From: Streptomyces sp. NBC_00287
Lineage (GTDB): Bacteria > Actinomycetota > Actinomycetes > Streptomycetales > Streptomycetaceae
Direction: 5' to 3'
Length of the DNA: 64,000 bases
Assembly (NCBI RefSeq): GCF_036173105.1
Contig: NZ_CP108053.1
Location: 2,418,001 to 2,482,000, forward strand
Shown: piece by piece, positions 32,260 to 44,753 of the stretch
How positions within the stretch are numbered: the first letter of the stretch is position 1
Layout: each line of letters opens with the position of its first letter
Translations under genes and position numbers: made by a program
Notes under the pieces: generated by a model
The model's input: the letters and a program-made list of their open reading frames with translations, nothing else
The model's database searches: none
Told to the model about the DNA's origin: nothing

Positions 32260-34986
32260 CTAATGCGCCGCGGACTCCCAGTCCGCGCCCGATCCCACCG
32301 AGACGCCCAGAGGTACGTCCAAGGTGACCGCGTTGGACATCTGCTCTCGGACCAAGGTCTCCGCCTGTTCCCGCTCTCCCGGGGCGATCTCCAGGACGAT
32401 TTCGTCGTGGACCTGGAGGAGCATGCGGGACTTGAGGTCGGCCTCGCGCAGGGCCTCGTCGACCTTGAGCATGGCGATCTTGACGATGTCGGCCGCCGTG
32501 CCCTGGATCGGGGCGTTGAGGGCCATGCGCTCGGCTGCCTCGCGGCGCTGGCGGTTGTCGCTGTTGAGGTCGGGGAGGTAGCGGCGGCGGCCGAAGATCG
32601 TCGCCGTGTAGCCCGTCGCCCTCGCCTCGTCGACCGCTCGGCGCAGATAGTCCCGTACCCCGCCGAAGCGCTCGAAGTAGGCGTCCATCAGGGCGCGGGC
32701 CTCGCCGGCCTCGATGTTCAGCTGCTGGGAGAGGCCGAAGGCGGAGAGGCCGTAGGCGAGGCCGTAGGACATCGCCTTGATCTTGCGGCGCATCTCCGCG
32801 TCCACCGCGGCGGGCTCGACGGCGAAGACCTGGGAGGCGGCCGTGGTGTGCAGGTCCTCCCCCGAGGTGAACGCCTCGATCAGGCCCTCGTCCGCGGACA
32901 GGTGGGCCATCACCCGGAGCTCGATCTGGCTGTAGTCCGCCGTCATCAGGGACTCGAAGCCCTCGCCGACCACGAAGCCACGGCGGATCGCCCGGCCCTC
33001 GTCGGTGCGAACCGGGATGTTCTGCAGGTTCGGGTCCGTGGACGACAGCCGGCCCGTCGCCGCGACCGTCTGGTTGAAGGTGGTGTGGATACGGCCGTCC
33101 GCCGCGATCGTCTTGATCAGGCCCTCGACCGTGACCCGCAGCTTCGCCTGCTCACGGTGACGGAGCATGATCACCGGGAGTTCGTTGTCCGTCTGGGCCG
33201 CGAGCCAGGCCAGGGCGTCGGCGTCGGTGGTGTAGCCGGTCTTGGTCTTCTTGGTCTTGGGCAGGCCCAGCTCGCCGAAGAGGACCTCCTGGAGCTGCTT
33301 GGGCGAGCCGAGGTTGAACTCGTGTCCGGCGGCCGCGTGCGCCTCCTTCACCGCCTGCTGCACGGCGCCTGCGAACATCTGTTCCATGGCTTCCAGGTGG
33401 GCCCGGTCGGCGGCGATGCCGTGCCGCTCCATACGGGCCAGCAGCGCGGAGGTGGGCAGCTCCATGTCGCGCAGCAGATCGGCCGCGCCGACCTCCTGGA
33501 GCCGGCCCTCGAAGGCCTCGCCCAGGTCGAGGATGGCGCGGGCCTGGACCATGAGCGCCTCGGCCTCGGCACTGTCGTCCGCGCCGAAGGCGAGCTGGCC
33601 GTCTGCCGCGGCGGCGGGGGCCAGTTCGCGGTGCAGGTACTCCAGGGACAGCGCGTCCAGGTCGAAGGAGCGGCGGCCGGGCTTGACCAGGTAGGCGGCG
33701 AGCGCGGTGTCCATGGTCACGCCGTCCACGGTCCAGCCGTGCTCGGCGAAGACCCGCATCGCGCCCTTGGCGTTGTGGAAGATCTTCGGGCGGTCGGCGT
33801 CGGCCAGCCAGCCCGCGAACGCCGTCTCGTCGGCCTCGTCGAGCTGGGACGGGTCGAACCAGGCCGCCGGACCGCCGGCCGTCGCCAGCGCGACCTCGGC
33901 CACCGAGCCGGTGCCGAGCGCCCAGGTGTCGACGGTGGCGACACCGAGGGGCGCGGTGCCGTGCTCGGCCAGCCACGGGGCCAGCTCGCCGGTGCCCAGC
34001 ACCTTGCCGTCCAGCTCCACGCCGTCCGCGACGACCGGGGTCTCCTCCGCCTCCTCGGCGCCCGGGTCGACCGCCAGCAGCCGCTCACGGAGGGACGGGT
34101 TACGGATCTCCAGGGTGTCCAGGACCATCGCGACGGCCTTGCGGTCGTAGGGCGCGCGCTGGAGGTCGGCGACCGTCTTGTCCAGCTCCACCTGCCGCTC
34201 CAGCTCGGTGAGCCGACGGTTGAGCTTGACCGCCTCCAGGTGGTCGCGGAGGTTCTGGCCCGCCTTGCCCTTGACCTCGTCGACGCGCTCGACGAGGTCC
34301 GCGAACGAGCCGAACTGGTTGATCCACTTCGCGGCGGTCTTCTCACCGACGCCCGGGATACCCGGCAGGTTGTCGGACGGGTCGCCGCGCAGCGCCGCGA
34401 AGTCGGGGTACTGCGCGGGCGTCAACCCGTACTTCTCGAAGACCTTCTCCGGGGTGAACCGGGTCAGCTCGGAGACGCCCTTGGTCGGGTAGAGCACCGT
34501 CGTGTGCTCGCTGACCAGCTGGAAGGAGTCCCGGTCGCCGGTGACGATCAGCACCTCGAAGCCCTCGGCCTCGGCCTGGGTGGCGAGCGTGGCGATCACG
34601 TCGTCGGCCTCGAAGCCGTCGATCGCGAAGCGGGGGGCATGCATCGCGTCGAGCAGCTCGCCGATCAGCTCGACCTGGCCCTTGAACTCGTCCGGGGTCT
34701 TGGAGCGGTTCGCCTTGTACTCCGTGAACTCCTCGGAGCGCCAGGTCTTGCGGGACACGTCGAAGGCGACCGCGAAGTGGGTGGGCGCCTCGTCGCGCAG
34801 GGTGTTGGCCAGCATCGACGCGAAGCCGTAGATCGCGTTCGTCGGCTGGCCCGTCGCCGTCGTGAAGTTCTCCGCGGGCAGCGCGAAGAACGCGCGGTAG
34901 GCCAGGGAATGCCCGTCCATGAGCATCAGGCGCGGGCGGTTGCCGCCGGGGGTCGTCTCGGTCTTCTTCGATGCTGTCTCTGCCAC
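32260..34986 (-). CDS. polA: DNA polymerase I
   Basis: 908 residues from GTG 34986. Domain 1 is a 5'-nuclease (MDGHSLAYRAFFALP, 'DGFEADDVIATLA', 'VTGDRDSFQLV', 'GDPSDNLPGIPGVGEKTA'). Domain 2 sits where the 3'-5' proofreading nuclease should be but lacks its acidic residues: the first motif reads 'VATVDTWAL' rather than D-x-E, and 'HNAKGAMRVF' replaces HNxKxD. Domain 3 is the polymerase: 'ADYSQIELRVMAHLS', 'RRKIKAMSYGLAYGLSAFGLS' and 'LLQVHDEIVLE'. It fills gaps and removes primers in the cytoplasm. Proofreading is predicted absent. It is separated by 176 bp from the divergent molybdoenzyme gene. Confidence 0.97.
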   Translation of the reverse strand: MAETASKKTETTPGGNRPRLMLMDGHSLAYRAFFALPAENFTTATGQPTNAIYGFASMLANTLRDEAPTHFAVAFDVSRKTWRSEEFTEYKANRSKTPDEFKGQVELIGELLDAMHAPRFAIDGFEADDVIATLATQAEAEGFEVLIVTGDRDSFQLVSEHTTVLYPTKGVSELTRFTPEKVFEKYGLTPAQYPDFAALRGDPSDNLPGIPGVGEKTAAKWINQFGSFADLVERVDEVKGKAGQNLRDHLEAVKLNRRLTELERQVELDKTVADLQRAPYDRKAVAMVLDTLEIRNPSLRERLLAVDPGAEEAEETPVVADGVELDGKVLGTGELAPWLAEHGTAPLGVATVDTWALGTGSVAEVALATAGGPAAWFDPSQLDEADETAFAGWLADADRPKIFHNAKGAMRVFAEHGWTVDGVTMDTALAAYLVKPGRRSFDLDALSLEYLHRELAPAAAADGQLAFGADDSAEAEALMVQARAILDLGEAFEGRLQEVGAADLLRDMELPTSALLARMERHGIAADRAHLEAMEQMFAGAVQQAVKEAHAAAGHEFNLGSPKQLQEVLFGELGLPKTKKTKTGYTTDADALAWLAAQTDNELPVIMLRHREQAKLRVTVEGLIKTIAADGRIHTTFNQTVAATGRLSSTDPNLQNIPVRTDEGRAIRRGFVVGEGFESLMTADYSQIELRVMAHLSADEGLIEAFTSGEDLHTTAASQVFAVEPAAVDAEMRRKIKAMSYGLAYGLSAFGLSQQLNIEAGEARALMDAYFERFGGVRDYLRRAVDEARATGYTATIFGRRRYLPDLNSDNRQRREAAERMALNAPIQGTAADIVKIAMLKVDEALREADLKSRMLLQVHDEIVLEIAPGEREQAETLVREQMSNAVTLDVPLGVSVGSGADWESAAH

Positions 34987-35162
34987 GTCCCCGATCCTGC
35001 CACGCCGCACTGACAGTCGGGACACGGCCGGATCGACGGTGCCCGAGCGGCTGCCGCAAACAGTGCTCCTGCCCCACGGCGAACCCGGGCTCGGGCGATG
35101 TCACTGACACGTGCGAGGATCGGAGACGTACCTCACATACGCAGTCGTAAGGAGAGCGTGCG

Positions 35163-37442
<2,280 letters not shown>

Positions 37443-37502
37443 GCGTTTGCTCAGGTGCCGGCGAACGCTGGACCGGATCGACGACGAACGGAGTCTGGCC
37501 CC

Positions 37503-37991
37503 ATGGGCGAGCAGCAGCAGGTGAAGTTCCCGCAAGAGGTCATCGACGAGTACGCCGCGCTCGGGGTGGATCTGCCGGCACTGTTCTCGGCGGGGCACCT
37601 GGGGACGCGGATGGGGGTGCAGATCCTGGAGGCGTCGGCGGAGCGGGTGGTCGGGACGATGCCGGTGGAGGGGAACACGCAGCCGTACGGGCTGCTGCAC
37701 GGGGGTGCGTCCGCGGTGCTGGCGGAGACTCTGGGGTCTGTGGGGTCGATGTTGCACGGGGGGTCTTCGAAGATCGCCGTGGGTGTCGATCTGAACTGCA
37801 CGCATCATCGGGGGGCGCGGTCGGGTCTGGTGACCGGGGTGGCCTCGCCGGTGCATCGGGGGCGGTCCACGGCGACGTACGAGATCGTGATCAGTGACGA
37901 GGACGGCAAGCGGGTGTGTACGGCTCGGCTGACCTGCCTGCTGCGGGATGTGCGGCCGGGCGACGGCGAGCATGTGGGTGCCGCCGGTTGA
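37503..37991 (+). CDS. Hotdog-fold thioesterase (PaaI-like)
   Basis: 162 residues from ATG 37503. A single hotdog domain is present: 'VVGTMPVEGNTQPYGLLHGGASAVLAETLGSVGSM' with the active-site HGG, then 'VGVDLNCTHHRGARSGLVTGVASPVHRGRSTATYEIVISDEDGKRVCTARLTCLL'. It hydrolyses an acyl-CoA, most likely an aryl- or short-chain CoA; the exact thioester is not predictable. It lies 60 bp after the molybdoenzyme gene on the same strand and may be co-transcribed. It is cytoplasmic. Confidence 0.92.
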   Translation: MGEQQQVKFPQEVIDEYAALGVDLPALFSAGHLGTRMGVQILEASAERVVGTMPVEGNTQPYGLLHGGASAVLAETLGSVGSMLHGGSSKIAVGVDLNCTHHRGARSGLVTGVASPVHRGRSTATYEIVISDEDGKRVCTARLTCLLRDVRPGDGEHVGAAG

Positions 37992-38049
37992 TCAGGTGAC
38001 CCTGCGCCGGGGCTGAGCGGGGGTGCATCGCGCAGCCCGGCGCTTATGG

Positions 38050-38066
38050 GTGCCGCCCTGCGGCAC
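38050..38066. repeat. Hairpin within a Streptomyces-type intergenic repeat
   Basis: GTGCCGC (38050-38056), loop CCT, GCGGCAC (38060-38066). The surrounding 100 bp ('GGTGCATCGCGCAGCC', 'GCTTATGGGTGCCGCC') resembles repeats I recall between Streptomyces genes. It follows the thioesterase gene and may end its transcript. Confidence 0.6.
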
Positions 38067-38110
38067 GACTGCACGCAGCGGCGGCGCCAGGTGCGGGGTA
38101 CCGTTCACTC

Positions 38111-38785
38111 ATGACCGGCACCGGCCCCGTCGAGCCCGTCAACCCCCCTGATGCCGACGAGAGTTACGAGGTCATCGGGGTCGATACGCCGCGTCTCGCC
38201 GACCGGCTCGCGGCGCGGTGGGCCGGCCTCTCCACCCGTACGCGCGCAGCCGTGCTCGCCACAGGACTCGCCGGGCTCGCCGCCGCCGGAGCCCTTCTCC
38301 TGTCGCCCGATGACCCCGAACCCCGGGATCCCCTCGACCTCTCCGCCTGGCCCGTCAACGTCACCAGGTGGGATTACCTCGGCACCGGCAGCACCGCCAA
38401 CTCCCCCGCCACCAGCGGACGTTACCGGTTCGCCGTGTCGGTGCTGCGGGGGCCCGACGTCACCCTGCGAGTCACAGGGGCCGCCTTCGACGGGATCAGG
38501 GCCCAGACGGTCCCCCGGCCAGAGTTCACCGTGCCGGGCGGCACAACTCGGCGTATCACGGTGGAGATTTCCGTATCCGACTGTTCGGAACTGCCCCTGG
38601 ATGCGGGATTTCACTATCTCGACGTAACGCTGCGTAACACTCACGCAATACAGCGCCACAGTTTCATCTTCGGTGGCGCATTCTCGCGGGACGTTTCCGA
38701 GCTCCTCCACGCGGCCTGCGACGCCGTACCCGCGCGACCGGGGCCACGCCCAACCGGAAGTGCAAGTTCTCAGAATGCGGACTGA
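38111..38785 (+). CDS. Membrane-anchored conserved hypothetical protein
   Basis: 224 residues. A cytoplasmic N-terminus of about 45 residues ('PPDADESYEVIGVDTPRLADRLAARWAGLSTRTRAA') precedes a single transmembrane helix (VLATGLAGLAAAGALLL) and an extracellular beta-rich domain ('VNVTRWDYLGTGSTANS', 'RYRFAVSVLRGPDVTLRV', 'FTVPGGTTRRITVEISVSDCSELP'). The type resembles Tat-pathway-linked or signalling proteins of unknown role in Streptomyces. I cannot name a family. It stands alone, 214 bp before the ABC transporter operon. Confidence 0.78.
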   Translation: MTGTGPVEPVNPPDADESYEVIGVDTPRLADRLAARWAGLSTRTRAAVLATGLAGLAAAGALLLSPDDPEPRDPLDLSAWPVNVTRWDYLGTGSTANSPATSGRYRFAVSVLRGPDVTLRVTGAAFDGIRAQTVPRPEFTVPGGTTRRITVEISVSDCSELPLDAGFHYLDVTLRNTHAIQRHSFIFGGAFSRDVSELLHAACDAVPARPGPRPTGSASSQNAD

Positions 38786-38999
38786 GTGGATATTCCGCCA
38801 AAACGGCTGAGAGCGCCCTCACCCGATCCCCGCCCTCCACCACGTCATAACAAGAAAGTCACAAGGAAGCTCGCCCCGATGCCCATCCGCACATACCGGG
38901 CTTAGAGTCACGGCCAGTCACCGCTCCATCGGGAGTTCGGTACCAGCGCGGCACCCGCCGCCCCTACCCGGGCGGGCGTGACTGCGGAAAGGACTGATT

Positions 39000-40241
39000 G
39001 TGCGACGTTCCTTGGTGATACTTACCTCCGTCCTTGCGACCGGAGCTCTGACGCTCACCGCCTGCGGCTCCCGAGACGACAACGGCGGCAGCGACAACAG
39101 CGGCGGGGACACCACCACCCTGACCATCGGCGTGGACGCCCCGCTGTCCGGTGAGAACTCCACCACCGGCCTCGGTATCCAGTACGGCGCCCAGATCGCT
39201 GTCGACGACGCCAACAAGAACAAGCTCGTCCCGGGCGTGACCTTCAAGCTCAAGGCCTACGACGACAAGGCGCAGCCGGCCACCGGCCAGACGAACGCCA
39301 CCGCGATCACCGGCGACAAGACCGCCGTCGGCGCCGTCGGCCCGCTGAACTCCGGCGTCGCCCAGACGATGCAGCAGGTCTTCGCCTCGGCCAAGATGGT
39401 GCAGATCTCCCCGTCCAACACCGCCCCGGAGCTGACCCAGGGCAAGGACTGGCAGAGCGAGAAGAAGCGGCCGTTCGACACCTACTTCCGCACCGCCACC
39501 ACCGACGAGCTGCAGGGCAGCTTCGCCGCCGACTACGCGTACAACGGCCTCAAGAAGAAGAAGGCCTTCGTCGTCGACGACAAGCAGACCTACGGCGCCG
39601 GCCTGGCCAAGATCTTCAACGAGCAGTTCAAGAAGCTGGGTGGCCAGGTCGTCCAGACCGACCACGTCAACACCGGTGACAAGGACTTCGGTTCGCTGGT
39701 CACCAAGATCAAGAACTCCGGCGCCGACCTGCTCTACTACGGCGGCCAGTACGACGAGTCCGCGCTGCTCACCAAGCAGATGAAGGACGCCGGGGTGAAG
39801 ATCCCGCTGTTCGGCGGTGACGGCATGTTCGCCACCACCTACATCGAGGCCGGCGGCGCCGCCACCGAGGGCGACCTCGCCACCGCGATCGGTGTCCCCG
39901 CGGACACCCTGCCCGCCGCGAAGACGTTCATCGAGACCTACAAGTCCAAGGGCTACAAGGGTGACTACGGCGCCTACGGCGCGTACGCCTACGACGCCAC
40001 CACCGCCATCATCAAGGCCGTGAAGGCGGCCGTCGACGCCAACGACGGCAAGGTCCCGAGCGACATCAACGCCCTGCGGTCCACGGTCGTCGAGGAAGTC
40101 CAGAAGTCGGACTTCGAGGGCCTGTCCGGCAAGGTCGCGTTCGACGAGTACGGCGACACCACCAACAAGCAGCTGACGGTTTACCAGGTCGAAAAGGGTG
40201 CGTGGAAGCCTGTGAAGACCGGCACCGCCGACCTCGGCTGA
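39000..40241 (+). CDS. Branched-chain amino acid ABC transporter, substrate-binding lipoprotein
   Basis: 413 residues. The signal peptide ends in a lipobox LTACGS with the lipid-modified Cys at residue 22. The mature domain is a type I periplasmic-binding fold: 'LTIGVDAPLSGENSTTGLGIQYGAQIAVDDANK', 'GAVGPLNSGVAQTMQQVF', 'VVDDKQTYGAGLAKIFNEQFKKLGGQVV' and 'GGDGMFATTYIEAGG'. It captures Leu/Ile/Val or related amino acids outside the membrane and delivers them to the two permeases encoded downstream. The GTG start follows GGAAAGGA. Lys codons are nearly all AAG and codon bias is strong, suggesting high expression. A hairpin after the stop separates it from the permease genes. Confidence 0.94.
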   Translation: MRRSLVILTSVLATGALTLTACGSRDDNGGSDNSGGDTTTLTIGVDAPLSGENSTTGLGIQYGAQIAVDDANKNKLVPGVTFKLKAYDDKAQPATGQTNATAITGDKTAVGAVGPLNSGVAQTMQQVFASAKMVQISPSNTAPELTQGKDWQSEKKRPFDTYFRTATTDELQGSFAADYAYNGLKKKKAFVVDDKQTYGAGLAKIFNEQFKKLGGQVVQTDHVNTGDKDFGSLVTKIKNSGADLLYYGGQYDESALLTKQMKDAGVKIPLFGGDGMFATTYIEAGGAATEGDLATAIGVPADTLPAAKTFIETYKSKGYKGDYGAYGAYAYDATTAIIKAVKAAVDANDGKVPSDINALRSTVVEEVQKSDFEGLSGKVAFDEYGDTTNKQLTVYQVEKGAWKPVKTGTADLG

Positions 40242-40265
40242 CCCAGGCAGCCCACCAGTAACCCA

Positions 40266-40302
40266 CGGGCCGCGCGGGAGGGGACCCCGACCGCGCGGCC
40301 CG
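40266..40302 (+). terminator. Intra-operon hairpin after the binding-protein gene
   Basis: CGGGCCGCGCGG (40266-40277) pairs perfectly with CCGCGCGGCCCG (40291-40302) around a 13-nt loop. Lying between the binding-protein and permease genes, it probably acts as a partial terminator or mRNA stabiliser, so the binding protein is made in excess. Confidence 0.82.
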
Positions 40303-40386
40303 TTCTCACACCCACACACGTTCAGTGCGACCACGACCTTGCACGCGACCAGTGCACACGACATCCAGCGACATGGAGGCCATGCG

Positions 40387-41316
<930 letters not shown>

Positions 41317-41320
41317 TCAC

Positions 41321-43126
41321 GTGACCGAGATCGAGAAGACCACTGAGGCCACGCCGGCCGCCCCCATCCCGGCCACGCGCGGCCTGCTCCCGCTGCCGCT
41401 CGCCGCGGCCCGCGCGCTCCTGCTGGCCGGCGGTATCGCCACCGCCGCCTCGGCCTTCCTCGCCTGGACCTGGACCTCCGAGTTCCCCGGCGACCTCACC
41501 ATCACCGGCTACCCGGGCGGCCTGCAGTGGCTGACCTTCATCGCCGGTGCGCTCACCGCACTGTTCGCGCTGTCCTCGTACGGCATCCCCGGCCTCGGCT
41601 GGCTGATACCGGCGGGGAACAACGCCCCCCTGGCGCTCACCGCGCTCGGCGGCTTCGCCACCACCTGGTTCACCGTCATCGCCATCTGCGCGGAACTCGG
41701 CGGTGTGGTCAACCTGGAGCCCGGCGGCTGGATCGCGGCAATCGCCTCCCTGCTGCCCGTGCTCGGCGCCCTCGCCCTGCCCGAGCAACTCGGTGACGAC
41801 CTCAAGGAGAACCTGAAGGCGTACGTCGCCAAGCCCGACCGGATCCCCGCCCCGAAGACGCTCGCGCCCTGGATCGAGCGGGCCGTCATCACCGCCGTCA
41901 CCGTGATCGGCCTGGCCGTCTTCACCTACGGCATCGACACGGAGTACGGCGAGCTCTTCGTCGGCTACCTGATCCTGATCTCCTTCTCGCTGTGGGCCCT
42001 GCACACAGCGGGTCTGCTGGACCGCTTCTCCCGGATCGTCTCCCACAACCGCAGCTTCACGCTGGCCATGGGCTTCGTCGCCGCGATCGCGTTCCCCTTC
42101 ACCCAGACCGACGACCACTACGCCAACATCGGCGTAAACATCCTGATCTTCGGAACCGTCGCCCTCGGTCTGAACATCGTCGTCGGCCTCGCCGGCCTGC
42201 TGGACCTCGGCTACGTCGCCTTCCTCGGCGTCGGCGCCTACACCGCCGCGCTGGTCTCGGGCTCCGAGTTCTCCCGGTTCTCCGGCGTGCAGTTCCCGTT
42301 CTGGGCCTCGGCATTGACGGGCGCCGCCGCCTCGCTCCTGTTCGGTGTGCTCATCGGTGCCCCGACACTGCGCCTGCGCGGCGACTACCTCGCCATCGTC
42401 ACCCTGGGCTTCGGTGAGATCTTCCGTATCGCCGTGAACAACATGGACGGCGACTCCGGTCCGGACATCACCAACGGCCCCAACGGCATCCCGTCCATCC
42501 CGGACCTGAGCTTCTTCGGGTTCAACCTGGGCGAGTCGCACGACATCGGCGGCTTCACCCTCGGCCGGTTCGCCAACTACTACCTGCTGATGGTCCTAAT
42601 CATGGCCATCGTCGTCCTCGTCTACACACGCGCCGCGGACTCCCGCATCGGCCGCTCCTGGATCGCCATCCGGGAGGACGAGACCGCCGCGACCGCCATG
42701 GGCATCAACGGCTTCCGGGTCAAGCTCGTCGCCTTCGCCCTCGGCGCGGCCCTCGCAGGCCTGGCCGGAACCGTCAGCGCCCACGTCACCTACTCCGTGG
42801 TGCCGACGCCGTACCAGTTCGCCGGTTCCACGCCGCCCAACTCGGCGTTCCTGCTGGCCGCCGTCGTCCTCGGCGGCATGGGCACGGTCGCAGGCCCGCT
42901 GCTGGGTGCGGCGCTGCTCTACCTGCTCCCGGAGAAGCTCAACTTCCTCCAGGACAAGTCGCTGCTGGCCTTCGGTATCGCACTGGTGCTGCTGATGCGC
43001 TTCCGCCCGGAAGGCATCATCGCCAACCGCCGCCGCCAGCTCGAATTCCACGAGACCGGCCAACTCGACGTACCAGAACAAGCGACGCTGACCGACGAAC
43101 CGGCCGTCACCAAGGCAGGGGCGTAA
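41321..43126 (+). CDS. livM: Branched-chain amino acid ABC transporter permease LivM
   Basis: 601 residues, longer than the 400-odd of E. coli LivM because of an N-terminal block of about 240 residues with four or more extra hydrophobic helices. The LivM core follows: 'LGLNIVVGLAGLLDLGYVAFLGVGAYTAAL', 'LRLRGDYLAIVTLGFGEIFRIAVNN' and 'FALGAALAGLAGTVSAHV'. It forms the transport channel with LivH. The extension is common in Streptomyces homologues. It lies four bp after livH and six bp before livG. Confidence 0.95.
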   Translation: MTEIEKTTEATPAAPIPATRGLLPLPLAAARALLLAGGIATAASAFLAWTWTSEFPGDLTITGYPGGLQWLTFIAGALTALFALSSYGIPGLGWLIPAGNNAPLALTALGGFATTWFTVIAICAELGGVVNLEPGGWIAAIASLLPVLGALALPEQLGDDLKENLKAYVAKPDRIPAPKTLAPWIERAVITAVTVIGLAVFTYGIDTEYGELFVGYLILISFSLWALHTAGLLDRFSRIVSHNRSFTLAMGFVAAIAFPFTQTDDHYANIGVNILIFGTVALGLNIVVGLAGLLDLGYVAFLGVGAYTAALVSGSEFSRFSGVQFPFWASALTGAAASLLFGVLIGAPTLRLRGDYLAIVTLGFGEIFRIAVNNMDGDSGPDITNGPNGIPSIPDLSFFGFNLGESHDIGGFTLGRFANYYLLMVLIMAIVVLVYTRAADSRIGRSWIAIREDETAATAMGINGFRVKLVAFALGAALAGLAGTVSAHVTYSVVPTPYQFAGSTPPNSAFLLAAVVLGGMGTVAGPLLGAALLYLLPEKLNFLQDKSLLAFGIALVLLMRFRPEGIIANRRRQLEFHETGQLDVPEQATLTDEPAVTKAGA

Positions 43127-43132
43127 CGAACC

Positions 43133-43975
43133 ATGACGACACCTGTACTCGAAGCCCGCGACGTCACCATGCGCTTCGGCGGCCTCACCGCCGTCCGCTC
43201 GGTGGACTTCACAGTCAACGCCGGCGAGATCGTCGGCCTGATCGGCCCCAACGGCGCCGGCAAGACGACCTTCTTCAACTGCCTGACAGGCCTGTACGTC
43301 CCCACCGAGGGCACGGTCTCCTACAAGGGCACCGTGCTGCCGCCCAAGCCGCACCTCGTGACACAGGCAGGCATCGCCCGTACGTTCCAGAACATCCGCC
43401 TCTTCGCCAACATGACAGTGCTGGAGAACGTCCTCGTCGGCCGTCACACACGGACGAAGGAAGGCCTGTGGTCGGCGCTGCTGCGCGGCCCCGGCTTCAA
43501 GAAGGCGGAACGGGACAGCGAAGAACGGGCCATGGAACTCCTGGAGTTCATCGGCCTCGCCCACAAGCGCGACCACCTCGCCCGTAACCTCCCCTACGGC
43601 GAGCAGCGCAAGCTGGAGATCGCGCGCGCCCTCGCCTCCGAGCCGGGACTGCTGCTCCTGGACGAGCCGACGGCCGGCATGAACCCGCAGGAGACACGGG
43701 CGACCGAGGACCTGGTCTTCGCGATCCGCGACAAGGGCATCGCCGTTCTCCTCATCGAGCACGACATGCGCTTCGTCTTCAACCTGAGCGACCGCGTCGC
43801 CGTCCTGGTCCAGGGCGAGAAGCTGGTCGAAGGCACCTCCGAGGTCGTCCAGGCCGACGAGCGGGTCATCGCCGCCTACCTCGGTGAGCCCTTCGAGGGC
43901 GAGCCCGGTGAGGCGGAGGCCGCCGAGGTCGCGGCGGCCGAGGCACAGAGCACCACGGAAGGGGCCGACCAGTGA
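43133..43975 (+). CDS. livG: Branched-chain amino acid ABC transporter ATPase LivG
   Basis: 280 residues. Walker A is 'GPNGAGKTTFFNCLTGLY'; the Q-loop region reads 'GIARTFQNIRLFANMTVLENVLVG'. The signature is degenerate, 'LPYGEQRKLEIARALA' (Y-G-E-Q in place of SGGQ), which is normal for LivG. Walker B is 'LLLLDEPTAGMNPQ' and the H-loop 'LIEHDMRFV'. The tail after about residue 255 is Ala/Glu-rich. It works as a heterodimer with LivF on the cytoplasmic face. Its stop overlaps livF by GTGA. Confidence 0.95.
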   Translation: MTTPVLEARDVTMRFGGLTAVRSVDFTVNAGEIVGLIGPNGAGKTTFFNCLTGLYVPTEGTVSYKGTVLPPKPHLVTQAGIARTFQNIRLFANMTVLENVLVGRHTRTKEGLWSALLRGPGFKKAERDSEERAMELLEFIGLAHKRDHLARNLPYGEQRKLEIARALASEPGLLLLDEPTAGMNPQETRATEDLVFAIRDKGIAVLLIEHDMRFVFNLSDRVAVLVQGEKLVEGTSEVVQADERVIAAYLGEPFEGEPGEAEAAEVAAAEAQSTTEGADQ

Positions 43976-44688
43976 CCGCACTGCTTGAGGTCGAGGACCT
44001 CAGGGTCGCGTACGGCAAGATCGAGGCCGTCAAGGGCATCTCGTTCAAGGTCGACGCGGGCGAGGTCGTCACCCTGATCGGCACCAACGGCGCCGGCAAG
44101 ACCACGACCCTGCGCACCCTGTCGGGCCTGCTGAAGCCCTCCTCCGGGAAGATCGTCTTCGACGGCCAGCCGCTCACCGGTATCGCCGCCCACAAGATCG
44201 TCGCGCTGGGCCTGGCCCACTCCCCCGAGGGCCGGCACATCTTCCCGCGCCTGACCATCTTCGAGAACCTCCAGCTCGGCGCCTTCCTCAGGAAGGACAA
44301 GGAAGGCATCGAGAAGGACATCCAGAAGGCGTACGACCTGTTCCCCATCCTCGGAGAGCGCCGCAACCAGGCGGCCGGCACCCTCTCCGGCGGTGAGCAG
44401 CAGATGCTGGCGATGGGCCGCGCCCTGATGTCCCGGCCGAAGCTGCTGATGCTCGACGAGCCCTCCATGGGTCTGTCGCCGATCATGATGCAGAAGATCA
44501 TGGCGACGATCGCCGAGCTGAAGTCGCAGGGCACCACGATCCTGCTGGTCGAGCAGAACGCCCAGGCGGCGCTCTCGCTCGCCGACCAGGGCCACGTCAT
44601 GGAGGTCGGCAACATCGTCCTGTCGGGCAGCGGCCAGGACCTGCTGCACGACGAGTCGGTCCGCAAGGCCTACCTCGGCGAAGACTGA
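43972..44688 (+). CDS. livF: Branched-chain amino acid ABC transporter ATPase LivF
   Basis: 238 residues. Motifs are intact: Walker A 'GTNGAGKTTTLRTLSGLL', 'LGLAHSPEGRHIFPRLTIFENLQLG', signature LSGGEQQMLAMGRALM, Walker B 'LLMLDEPSMGLSP' and the H-loop 'LLVEQNAQAAL' (Gln-Asn in place of His is usual in LivF). It completes the transporter as LivG's partner and ends the operon at a 22-bp terminator stem. Confidence 0.96.
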   Translation: MTALLEVEDLRVAYGKIEAVKGISFKVDAGEVVTLIGTNGAGKTTTLRTLSGLLKPSSGKIVFDGQPLTGIAAHKIVALGLAHSPEGRHIFPRLTIFENLQLGAFLRKDKEGIEKDIQKAYDLFPILGERRNQAAGTLSGGEQQMLAMGRALMSRPKLLMLDEPSMGLSPIMMQKIMATIAELKSQGTTILLVEQNAQAALSLADQGHVMEVGNIVLSGSGQDLLHDESVRKAYLGED

Positions 44689-44693
44689 TCCGC

Positions 44694-44741
44694 TACGACG
44701 AAGGCCCGCACCCCTCGCCAGGGGTGCGGGCCTTCGTCGTA
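44694..44741. terminator. Bidirectional terminator with 22-bp perfect stem
   Basis: Bases 44694-44715 pair perfectly with 44720-44741 around a CGCC loop (core GGCCCGCACCCCT). It stands between the convergent livF and ANTAR-regulator genes, six bp after the livF stop and 12 bp after the regulator stop. Confidence 0.93.
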
Positions 44742-44753
44742 CCGCCCTGGGGC

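Noticed and set aside
32239..35013. 924-codon open frame antisense to polA
   Set aside because: High-GC codon bias keeps the opposite strand open. The translation has no domains and mirrors polA.
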